Shown: piece after piece, positions 1-5,099 of the stretch | How positions within the stretch are numbered: position 1 is the stretch's first letter | Layout of the letters: each line of letters opens with the position of its first letter | Source: an uncultured Micrococcales bacterium | GTDB taxonomy: Bacteria; Actinomycetota; Actinomycetes; Actinomycetales; Microbacteriaceae | Assembly (NCBI GenBank): GCA_913056225.1 | Contig: CAJXMQ010000070.1 | Coordinates: 1 to 5,453 of the forward strand | Length of the DNA: 5,453 nucleotides | Direction: 5' to 3' | Translations under genes and position numbers: made by a program | Notes under the pieces: model-generated | Told to the model about the DNA's origin: nothing | The model's database searches: none | Seen by the model: the letters and a program-made list of their open reading frames with translations, nothing else

Positions 1-431
1 TCAGCGTTGGTTCATCTAACCCAGCTCAGCACGATGCTTACACCAAGGCACGTGAATGGATGGATGCAGCAATCGATAAAGTCCGCCCAGGTGTTGGCAC
101 CGATGAGGTTGCTGCTTTGTGGCCAAAGGCTCAGGAGTTTGGCTTTGCAAGCGAGATGGACGCCTTTGGTTTGCAGTTCGGCCACGGTTTGGGTCTTGGA
201 TTGCACGAGCGACCAATTATCAGCCGCCTGAACTCAATGACTCACCCGGTTGAGATTCAAAAGGGAATGGTGTTCGCACTTGAGACCTATTGCCCAGCAG
301 ATGATGGAATCAATGCGGCAAGGATTGAAGAAGAGGTTGTCATTACAGACAACGGTGCTGAGGTGCTAACCAAGTTCCCAGCAGATAAGTTGTTTGTTGC
401 CAACCCCTATAAGCAAAACTTCTTAGCTTAA
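1..431 (+). CDS. M24-family metallopeptidase (Xaa-Pro peptidase-like), 3' part only
   Basis: The reading frame is open from the left edge (first whole codon at 3) to TAA at 429-431, giving about 142 C-terminal residues; the start and N-terminal half lie outside the window. The fragment carries the late half of the pita-bread fold of M24 enzymes. FGHGLGLGLHERP (177-215) holds the metal-ligand His (codon 183) and, seven residues on, the second His of the HExP motif (codon 204). GMVFALETY holds a ligand Glu (codon 282), and ARIEEE holds the last ligand Glu (codon 327). The two ligand Asp residues would lie upstream, off the window. The family includes Xaa-Pro aminopeptidases and prolidases, but also creatinase, ectoine hydrolase and other C-N hydrolases, so the substrate is open. 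The visible ligands argue for an active cytosolic dinuclear metal enzyme. It converges with the next gene and ends just before a hairpin terminator. Confidence 0.9.
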   Translation, partial: SVGSSNPAQHDAYTKAREWMDAAIDKVRPGVGTDEVAALWPKAQEFGFASEMDAFGLQFGHGLGLGLHERPIISRLNSMTHPVEIQKGMVFALETYCPADDGINAARIEEEVVITDNGAEVLTKFPADKLFVANPYKQNFLA

Positions 432-438
432 TCTGACT

Positions 439-476
439 AAAAATAGCCACTCTTGGGGGAGAGTGGTTATTTTTTT
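439..476. terminator. Rho-independent terminator, probably bidirectional
   Basis: A 15-bp stem pairs 439-453 with 460-474 around a 6-nt loop (TGGGGG). One pair is a G-T wobble. On the plus strand the stem runs into a T tract ending at 476, which suits termination of the M24 gene eight bases after its stop. Read on the minus strand, the hairpin starts 6 nt past the stop of the oxidoreductase gene and ends in five T (complement of 439-443), so it can also end the minus-strand operon. Confidence 0.9.
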
Positions 477-480
477 GCCC

Positions 481-1338
481 TTATGTTTCTTGATTCAGAG
501 TTAGCTCAGAAACCGCTGCCCAGTCCTGCTCGGCAAGTTCTGGGGTTTTCAAGGCCTGTTCTAATAGCTCAGCTAAAACACTCGAGCTAGGCAGGGTAAT
601 GTTTGCCTCTTTTGCAGCTTGCTCAGCTAAAGCCAAGTCTTTGCGTCCAAGATCCATTGAGAACAACACCGGCTTGTAATTTCTTAGAGCAACCTGCTCT
701 CCGTAGCCTTTATAAACAACTCCGTCAAACAGGGTGTTGGTCAAAACACTTACAAATTCTTCTCCGTTGATGCCGTGGTGCTCGACCAGTGACACAGACT
801 CACTGAGCGCTTGAATTGCATGCAGGATGTTGTAATTCACGGCAATTTTTACCAGGTTGGCCTTTTCGGGAACGGTGCTGATTGCCCATACCTTTTTACC
901 CATGGCAAGAAGTGATTTCTCATGCTTTGCAATTTCTGCAGTGTCGCCACCAGCCAGGATGTTTAGTTGTGCTGATTGGGCAACGTTTGGTCTTCCCAGC
1001 ACCGGTGCAGAGATGTATTTGGCACCCTTGTCACTGAATCTCTTTGTTAGAACTCTGGCAAGTTCAGGAGAGATGCTGGCCATGCAGATGTGGACTGTAT
1101 TGGGGCTAATGTTCTCTTCACATAAAACTGCATCAACAGCTGCGTCATTAGAAAACATCGAGAAAGAAACATCTGCTTTCAACGCATCTTTGGCAGATTC
1201 ACTGGCAGTTGCCCCAAGGGAAACAGCAATTTCAAGTGGTTCAGGAGATCTGTTCCAAGCGACTAAGTCCGGGTGGACTTTCAAGAGATTGGTTGCCATG
1301 GGTAATCCCATGGTTCCAAGCCCTAGGAATGCGATCAC
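481..1338 (-). CDS. NAD(P)-dependent oxidoreductase, beta-hydroxyacid dehydrogenase family
   Basis: This is a 285-residue cytosolic enzyme of the 3-hydroxyisobutyrate / tartronate-semialdehyde / succinic-semialdehyde reductase family, whose members usually have about 290-300 residues. The Rossmann motif GLGTMGLPMATNL is at residues 6-18. NRS at 29-31 ends the second strand; an Arg there, rather than the Asp of NAD enzymes, suggests NADP(H) preference by analogy with glyoxylate/succinic semialdehyde reductases. The substrate motif SAPVLGRP is at 110-117. The catalytic Lys is K164 with N168 (KIAVN), and the late K233-D234 pair of the family is also present. The GTG start (1336-1338) places the Rossmann strand correctly at the N terminus, and a GGAAGG (complement of 1349-1354) lies 10 nt upstream. 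It begins 5 bp after the aldehyde dehydrogenase stop, so the two are co-transcribed and probably share a semialdehyde. The exact substrate is not resolved. Confidence 0.9.
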   Translation of the reverse strand: MIAFLGLGTMGLPMATNLLKVHPDLVAWNRSPEPLEIAVSLGATASESAKDALKADVSFSMFSNDAAVDAVLCEENISPNTVHICMASISPELARVLTKRFSDKGAKYISAPVLGRPNVAQSAQLNILAGGDTAEIAKHEKSLLAMGKKVWAISTVPEKANLVKIAVNYNILHAIQALSESVSLVEHHGINGEEFVSVLTNTLFDGVVYKGYGEQVALRNYKPVLFSMDLGRKDLALAEQAAKEANITLPSSSVLAELLEQALKTPELAEQDWAAVSELTLNQET

Positions 1339-1343
1339 CGCTT

Positions 1344-2720
1344 TTAGGCCTTCCAGACAGTCTTTAGGTTGCAGAACTCCTTGATTCCAGCATCACTTAG
1401 CTCGCGTCCGAAACCTGAATCCTTGATTCCTCCGAATGGCAGTTCTGGGTAGCTAACTGTCATGCCATTGATCACAACCGCACCGGCATCCAAGTTTTCA
1501 ATGAAGAAATCTTGCTCTGCCTTGTCATTGGTCCAAGCAGCACTGCTCAAGCCAAAGGTTGTTTGGTTGGCAATTTCCACGGCATGTTCCAAGCTGGTTA
1601 CTTTATAGATGCTGGCAACAGGACCAAAAGCTTCCTCCATGGTCAATCGCATCTCTGGAGTGATCTCATCAATTACTGTCGCTGGGTAGAAAAAGCCTGG
1701 ACCCTCTGGGGTTTCTCCACCGGTGAGAATTCTTGCTCCTTTGGCCTTGGCATCCTCAACCAGTTCTTCGATGTCGCGCTGGCCACCCTTGGTTGCCAGT
1801 GGTCCAAGCTGAACATCCTCTTCTAGCGGATCACCCATCTTGAGGCCAGCCATCTTGGCGGTGAACTTCTCAACCCACTCGTCATAGATTTCTTCGAAGA
1901 TCAAAAATCGCTTTCCTGCAATGCAGGACTGGCCGTTGTTGTTAATTCTTGCAGTGACTGCAATCTCGACTGACTTGTCGATGTCAGCACTTGGAGTGAC
2001 GATGAATGGATCTGATCCACCCAGCTCCATCACAGCAGGCTTCAACATCTTTCCAGCTCTCTCGGCAACAGCTCTTCCGGCTGGCTCTGAACCGGTCAGT
2101 GTGACAGCCCTTACGCGCCAGTCATCCAAGACTGCTTGAACATCTCTGGCACCAATCATCAAGGTGATGAAGCTTCCCTCTGGGAATCCTGCACGGGTAA
2201 AAATCGAATCTAGGTACATTGCTGATTCTGGAACATTCGAGGCATGTTTCAACACGCCACTGTTTCCTGCCATCAATGCGGGGGCTGCAAATCTGATTAC
2301 CTGCCACAAGGGGTAGTTCCAGGGCATTACGGCTAGAACAACACCAAGTGGTTTCCAAACAGCGCCAGCTTCCGATGCGTTCACCTGGGAAGGATCTGCA
2401 AGCATTTCAGGAGCAAGCATTTTTTCAGCATTATCAGCGTAGAAGCGCATGTTCTTCGCACACTTCAAAACCTCACCGCGGGACTGGGCAATCGGCTTTC
2501 CCATCTCACGAGTCAGCATCACTGAAGCCGAGTCCAGGTCCGCCTCCATCAGGTCAGCTGCGACGTGCATGAGCTTGGCACGCTCCGCATAGGTCATTTT
2601 CTTGAGAATCTTGTGAGCGGCCTCTGCCTTTACAAGGCGCTGTTCGACCTGCTCTGGAGTGTGAAGATCAAATTCTTTTTCGGTTTCGCCAGTGGTTGGG
2701 TTTACAACTGCCATTGCCAT
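1344..2720 (-). CDS. gabD: Succinate-semialdehyde dehydrogenase (NAD(P)+), ALDH superfamily
   Basis: This complete 458-residue aldehyde dehydrogenase matches the length of the short GabD1/Sad branch rather than the longer GabD enzymes of about 480 residues. It oxidises an aldehyde, most likely succinate semialdehyde to succinate, in the cytosol. Visible landmarks are PWNYP (133-137) with oxyanion-hole N135, the cofactor-binding VLKHAS (156-161, K158) that is typical of this branch, the nucleotide-binding TGSEPAG (209-215), the general-base E232 in MELGG, and the catalytic nucleophile C266 in NNGQSC (261-266). The C-terminal ELPFGGIKDSGFGRE (426-440) is also typical. The ATG at 2718-2720 has an AGGG (complement of 2726-2729) a few bases upstream, and no better upstream start exists. 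It is the first gene of the minus-strand operon and faces the SDR-gntR operon. The assignment to this ALDH branch is firm; succinate semialdehyde as the true in vivo substrate is less certain. Confidence 0.9.
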   Translation of the reverse strand: MAMAVVNPTTGETEKEFDLHTPEQVEQRLVKAEAAHKILKKMTYAERAKLMHVAADLMEADLDSASVMLTREMGKPIAQSRGEVLKCAKNMRFYADNAEKMLAPEMLADPSQVNASEAGAVWKPLGVVLAVMPWNYPLWQVIRFAAPALMAGNSGVLKHASNVPESAMYLDSIFTRAGFPEGSFITLMIGARDVQAVLDDWRVRAVTLTGSEPAGRAVAERAGKMLKPAVMELGGSDPFIVTPSADIDKSVEIAVTARINNNGQSCIAGKRFLIFEEIYDEWVEKFTAKMAGLKMGDPLEEDVQLGPLATKGGQRDIEELVEDAKAKGARILTGGETPEGPGFFYPATVIDEITPEMRLTMEEAFGPVASIYKVTSLEHAVEIANQTTFGLSSAAWTNDKAEQDFFIENLDAGAVVINGMTVSYPELPFGGIKDSGFGRELSDAGIKEFCNLKTVWKA

Positions 2721-2798
2721 GATTGCCCTGCTTTCCCGGGCTCTAAACTCGCGATCTCCGCTTTGAGAAATGGGGAGTCTAAATCCCTGTTTTTGCCG

Positions 2799-2813
2799 TA
2801 ATTGGATACATTC
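2799..2813 (+). repeat. Direct repeat, copy 1 (partner at 2862-2876)
   Basis: TAATTGGATACATTC at 2799-2813 matches TAATTGGATTCAATC at 2862-2876 in 13 of 15 positions, with starts 63 bp apart. The second copy is most of the perfect 15-bp palindrome; the first has lost the symmetric right half. It may be a weaker auxiliary binding site nearer to the aldehyde dehydrogenase gene. Confidence 0.5.
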
Positions 2814-2841
2814 TATTGAAGTTTATGGCCAAAAAACCAGT

Positions 2842-2866
2842 AATTAGGTAATAATTATCCCTAATT
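2842..2866. promoter_or_regulatory. Imperfect 25-bp palindrome, candidate operator
   Basis: Arms AATTAGG (2842-2848) and CCTAATT (2860-2866) are perfect 7-bp inverted repeats around an 11-nt AT-rich spacer. Across the whole 25 bp, 9 of 12 symmetric pairs match. The spacer also holds the 8-bp palindrome ATAATTAT (2851-2858). The site ends 28 bp before the SDR start and overlaps any likely -10, as a repressor site would. It is separated by more than a normal promoter length from the aldehyde dehydrogenase start. The regulator is inferred, not shown. Confidence 0.5.
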
Positions 2867-2876
2867 GGATTCAATC
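2862..2876 (+). repeat. Direct repeat, copy 2 (partner at 2799-2813)
   Basis: This second copy of the 15-bp repeat overlaps the perfect palindrome at 2865-2879 and the right arm of the 25-bp palindrome. The two differences from copy 1 fall at the 10th and 13th bases, both in the right half. Confidence 0.5.
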
Positions 2877-2879
2877 CAA
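2865..2879. promoter_or_regulatory. Perfect 15-bp palindrome, candidate GntR/FCD operator
   Basis: TTGGATTCAATCCAA has two 7-bp arms, perfectly complementary, around a central C. It lies just upstream of the SDR ribosome binding site and shares two bases with the 25-bp palindrome before it. Operators of FCD-type GntR dimers are usually short palindromes of this size, and such a regulator is encoded in the same operon. Binding by that protein is an inference. Confidence 0.55.
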
Positions 2880-2883
2880 GGAC

Positions 2884-2888
2884 AGGAG
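2884..2888 (+). promoter_or_regulatory. Ribosome binding site that fixes the SDR start
   Basis: AGGAG sits 6 nt before the ATG at 2895. This places the start there rather than at the in-frame TTG at 2865, which lies upstream of the site and would put coding sequence through the palindrome. Confidence 0.85.
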
Positions 2889-2894
2889 ATAACA

Positions 2895-3617
2895 ATGAGG
2901 TTGACTGGGAAAAACATTATCGTTACCGGCGGCTCAAGAGGTATCGGTCGCGCAGCTGTTGAACTGTTTGCCGAAGAGGGTGGCAAGGTATTCAACCTAG
3001 ACATTTCTTTGGATGAAGAATTTACAAATCCAAACATTGAATTTATCCCCCACGACGTGACAGATTTTGATGCGTGGCAAAACCTGGTGAAAGAGCTAGT
3101 CGATAAACACGGGAAGATCGACATCCTTTTTAACAACGCTGGCTCAGTCGGTGCTTATGAGGGCATTGAAGATATTGACATGAGTGACTGGCACCGTGTG
3201 GTAGATCTGAACCTAAATGGTGTTTTCTATGGAACAAGAGCAGTGCTTCCATACATGAAGGCCCAGGGTGGTGGGGTCATGCTGCACACCTCTTCGATGT
3301 GGGGGTACGTTGGAGCAACTGGAGTTGCCGCCTACACAGCATCAAAAGGTGCGGTTAGGTCGTTTAGTAAAAATGTTGCACTGACCTACGCCAAAGACAA
3401 CATCAGAAGCAATTCATTACACCCCGGCATCATTGCAACTCCCATGGTGTTGGCTCAGGACAAAGACCTGACCCAATCAATAGTTGATAAGACCCCAATT
3501 GGCAGGTTGGGAACTCCGAGAGAGGTCGCCATGGCAGCACTGTTTTTGGTCAGTGATGAAAGTAGTTATGTCACCGGCACCGAGTTGGTTGTCGATGGCG
3601 GGCATACGGCCCAGTAG
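2895..3617 (+). CDS. SDR-family NAD(P)-dependent dehydrogenase/reductase
   Basis: This is a classical short-chain dehydrogenase of 240 residues, a normal length for the family. The cofactor motif TGGSRGIG is at 11-18. D36 at the end of the second strand (FNLD) favours NAD(H) over NADP(H). NNAG is at 80-83. The catalytic tetrad is complete: N106, S134, Y147 and K151 (YTASK at 147-151). HPG (176-178) and the C-terminal VTGTELVVDGG (226-236) are typical. Such enzymes oxidise secondary alcohols or reduce ketones; NAD preference suggests an oxidative, catabolic role. The ATG at 2895 is chosen over the TTG at 2865 because of the AGGAG at 2884-2888. The stop lies 38 bp before the GntR gene, with no convincing terminator, so the two are probably one operon. 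The substrate (sugar alcohol, hydroxy acid or cyclic alcohol) cannot be told from sequence alone. Confidence 0.92.
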   Translation: MRLTGKNIIVTGGSRGIGRAAVELFAEEGGKVFNLDISLDEEFTNPNIEFIPHDVTDFDAWQNLVKELVDKHGKIDILFNNAGSVGAYEGIEDIDMSDWHRVVDLNLNGVFYGTRAVLPYMKAQGGGVMLHTSSMWGYVGATGVAAYTASKGAVRSFSKNVALTYAKDNIRSNSLHPGIIATPMVLAQDKDLTQSIVDKTPIGRLGTPREVAMAALFLVSDESSYVTGTELVVDGGHTAQ

Positions 3618-3655
3618 TGTTTGGCCCTAAACTGCCAATGGAAATTAGGAGATAA

Positions 3656-4306
3656 GTGGAAGACCTAGACAGAGTCTCTTCTCAGAGAATCGCTCAAGCA
3701 CTGCATGAGCGAATTCTTGATGGACGGATGGCGCCAGGAGAGCGGATTCGTCAAGAAGAGGTGGCCGACAGCTTTGGAGCTTCCAGGCTTCCAGTTCGTG
3801 ATGCCCTCAGAAGATTAGAGGCAGACGGTTTAGTCACCATTGTTGCCAACACGGGAGCTTGGGTTAGCAAGCTCAGTGAAAGCGAATGCGCGGATGCGTA
3901 TCAAATCCGCGAAAGATTAGAGCCGTTGCTGTTAGAGCAGAGCATGCAGAAAATTGGCAGTGACACCTTAGAAGAATTAGATGATCTGGCAGAGGCCATG
4001 GAAAAAGCTCAGGATGTTGAGACCTTTCTGCGTCTTGACCGAGAGTTTCACCTGTTGAGTTACTCGGAGGCACCTTCGGGCATGATTCGGGACATGGTGG
4101 AAAGGCTTTGGAACACAACCCAGCATTACCGACGCGCATTTGCTCAGCTAAACGGCATTGAAGCCAAGAGTGTCACCCACATGGAACACCGGCTGATTAT
4201 CGATGGCATTAGAAGGGGAGATGTTGAGGAAGCTCAGCGAACTCTTTCAGGACACATCCGCAGAACCAGAATTTCACTGGTTCAACACCCCGAGTTATTT
4301 GACTAA
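3656..4306 (+). CDS. GntR-family transcriptional regulator, FCD (FadR-C-like) subfamily
   Basis: This 216-residue regulator is of usual length for its subfamily. The N-terminal winged helix-turn-helix spans about residues 8-72. Its recognition region ASRLPVRDALRRLEADGLV (42-60) has the conserved Arg residues R44, R48 and R52. The C-terminal all-helical FCD domain spans about 78-205. It keeps the likely metal-site residues D128 and H132 (LDREFH), H178 (MEHRL) and H200 (SGHIRR), so it probably binds a carboxylate ligand through a metal ion. The GTG start (3656) follows AGGAG at 3647-3651 with only 4 nt of spacing. Its place directly behind the SDR and opposite the aldehyde dehydrogenase points to local and autogenous control, most simply as a repressor released by a pathway acid. 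The palindromes at 2842-2879 are the obvious candidate sites. Identity of the ligand is unknown. Confidence 0.93.
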   Translation: MEDLDRVSSQRIAQALHERILDGRMAPGERIRQEEVADSFGASRLPVRDALRRLEADGLVTIVANTGAWVSKLSESECADAYQIRERLEPLLLEQSMQKIGSDTLEELDDLAEAMEKAQDVETFLRLDREFHLLSYSEAPSGMIRDMVERLWNTTQHYRRAFAQLNGIEAKSVTHMEHRLIIDGIRRGDVEEAQRTLSGHIRRTRISLVQHPELFD

Positions 4307-4312
4307 CAACTA

Positions 4313-4341
4313 TTGAATAGACCCTTTAGCGTGCCTAAAAT
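4313..4341 (+). promoter_or_regulatory. Promoter of the cupin pair (sigma70-type)
   Basis: TTGAAT (4313-4318) as -35 and TAAAAT (4336-4341) as -10 are separated by exactly 17 bp. They match the TTGACA/TATAAT consensus at four and five of six bases. Transcription would start near 4347-4350, about 32 bases before the GTG of the first cupin. The -35 lies inside the 11-bp palindrome CTATTGAATAG (4310-4320). Confidence 0.65.
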
Positions 4342-4345
4342 ATAA

Positions 4346-4366
4346 GTGTTAGCTAGGAGTTAACAC
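4346..4366. promoter_or_regulatory. Inverted repeat over the cupin transcription start, candidate operator
   Basis: GTGTTA (4346-4351) and TAACAC (4361-4366) are perfect inverted repeats around a 9-nt spacer. The site starts 5 bp after the -10 and covers the expected start point, a classic place for repressor binding. As RNA the arms would form only a weak 6-bp hairpin without a T tract, so a terminator is unlikely. Confidence 0.4.
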
Positions 4367-4380
4367 CTTGAGGAGGCAAC

Positions 4381-4785
4381 GTGGCCGAAACACCTATTTT
4401 TATTTCTGACACTGGTTCACCCAGCAAGATCCTGGGAGTTCACGGAGGTCGGGGGACGCTGAACTGGAAGCGATTCGTCACCGGGCTGATGATGAGCGGG
4501 AACTGGGACTCATTTGAACACAACCGCTTAGAGCCAGGTGCTGCAGTTGGTGAGCATGTTCATTCCCGCACCGAAGAGATCTATTTCATCATCCGCGGCA
4601 AAGGACTCATGCACTATGGCGATGATCGCTTTGAGGTTGGGCCAGGAGATTTGATTATGACCCCTCTGCATGGGCGTCACGGGATCGAGACCATAGGTGA
4701 TGAGACCCTTGAGTTTTTTGTTGTCGAGGCACTGCCTCCTGAGATTGTGGATGCCCTTCCTGAGTATTCACCGAGTGCGGAGTAG
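4381..4785 (+). CDS. Small cupin-domain protein (metal-binding type)
   Basis: This is a 134-residue single-domain cupin (RmlC-like jelly roll). Cupin motif 1 is seen at about 53-75 as PGAAVGEHVHSRTEEIYF followed by IIRGKG, giving metal ligands H59, H61 and E66. Motif 2 is GDLIMTPLHGRH (89-100), giving the fourth ligand H100, with H97 in place of a small residue. All four ligands of a mononuclear metal cupin are thus present. Known small cupins act as isomerases, dioxygenases, lyases or ligand sensors; none can be chosen here. The GTG start follows AGGAGG (4371-4376) with a 4-nt spacer. It has its own promoter after gntR and ends 5 bp before the second cupin, so the two form an operon. No signal peptide or membrane segment is seen, so it should be cytosolic. 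Confidence 0.85.
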   Translation: MAETPIFISDTGSPSKILGVHGGRGTLNWKRFVTGLMMSGNWDSFEHNRLEPGAAVGEHVHSRTEEIYFIIRGKGLMHYGDDRFEVGPGDLIMTPLHGRHGIETIGDETLEFFVVEALPPEIVDALPEYSPSAE

Positions 4786-4790
4786 AAAAA

Positions 4791-5099
4791 ATGGAATTTA
4801 GCCCAAAAGTAAATCTGTTTGAAACAGATGAAACTCACATCACAGAAATCATGGCAGGACCATGGAAGTCAATCAGGGTAATCAACCTAGAACCCGCAGC
4901 TGAACATCACTTCACCACAGATAAAGAAGAGCACGGAGTGTTTGTCATTGATGGTTCTTTCACAGCGGTAATCCCAGATGGTTCAAAATTTGAGTTTTTG
5001 CAAGACATGGCAATGACTCTGCCGCTGGGCGGATCAGCTAAGACAACAGCTGGACCCTATGGCGCGAAGCTCTGCGTTGTGACCATGAACGCTGGTTAG
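4791..5099 (+). CDS. Small cupin-like protein with incomplete metal site
   Basis: This 102-residue protein has the look of a minimal cupin barrel: a first-motif-like stretch, INLEPAAEHHFTTDKEEHGV followed by FVIDGSF (31-57), and a second, LPLGGSAK (77-84). H39, H40, E46, E47 and H48 could supply some ligands, but the His expected in motif 2 is absent (K84 is near its place), so it may bind metal differently or not at all. The ATG is supported by GGAG (4779-4782) 8 nt upstream, set within the last codons of the previous cupin gene; the gap between the genes is 5 bp, so translation is probably coupled. It may be a partner subunit of the first cupin. The cupin fold is a moderate-confidence call and I recognise no specific function. 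Its TAG stop overlaps the stop of the convergent gene. Confidence 0.7.
   Translation: MEFSPKVNLFETDETHITEIMAGPWKSIRVINLEPAAEHHFTTDKEEHGVFVIDGSFTAVIPDGSKFEFLQDMAMTLPLGGSAKTTAGPYGAKLCVVTMNAG

Larger units (their letters stand above)
2721..2894. promoter_or_regulatory. Divergent promoter/operator region between gabD-like and SDR operons
   Basis: This 174-bp non-coding gap must hold the promoters of both diverging operons. It becomes AT-rich from about 2780 and contains a direct repeat and two palindromes, listed separately. On the plus strand, TAATAA (2849-2854) or TAATTA (2852-2857) could act as -10 for the SDR, but I find no well-matched -35 at normal spacing. On the minus strand, TAGAAT (complement of 2810-2815) is a possible -10 for the aldehyde dehydrogenase, again with no good -35. 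An activator or repressor acting here is therefore plausible. The promoter positions themselves are weakly supported. Confidence 0.6.

Noticed and set aside
1..431. Possible DMSP lyase DddP, an M24-fold enzyme
   Set aside because: The fragment has the peptidase-type GHGxGLxxHExP pattern with the second His seven residues after the ligand His. DddP is described as using a catalytic Asp six residues after its ligand His and a Tyr five before it; here those places are Leu and Gly.
857..1384. 175-codon open frame on the plus strand
   Set aside because: It lies antisense to the well-supported oxidoreductase gene, has no recognisable domain, and the minus-strand protein has all its family motifs.
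2865..2894. Ten-residue N-terminal extension of the SDR from a TTG start
   Set aside because: The AGGAG at 2884-2888 lies 6 nt before the ATG at 2895, the N terminus from there fits the SDR family, and the extension would run through the palindrome.
3621..3638. Hairpin TTGGC-N8-GCCAA between SDR and gntR as a terminator
   Set aside because: Only 5 bp of stem and no T tract; too weak for a terminator, and the two genes look co-transcribed.
3873..4139. Minus-strand frame of 88 codons inside gntR
   Set aside because: It is antisense to the conserved FCD domain and shows no ribosome binding site or domain signature.
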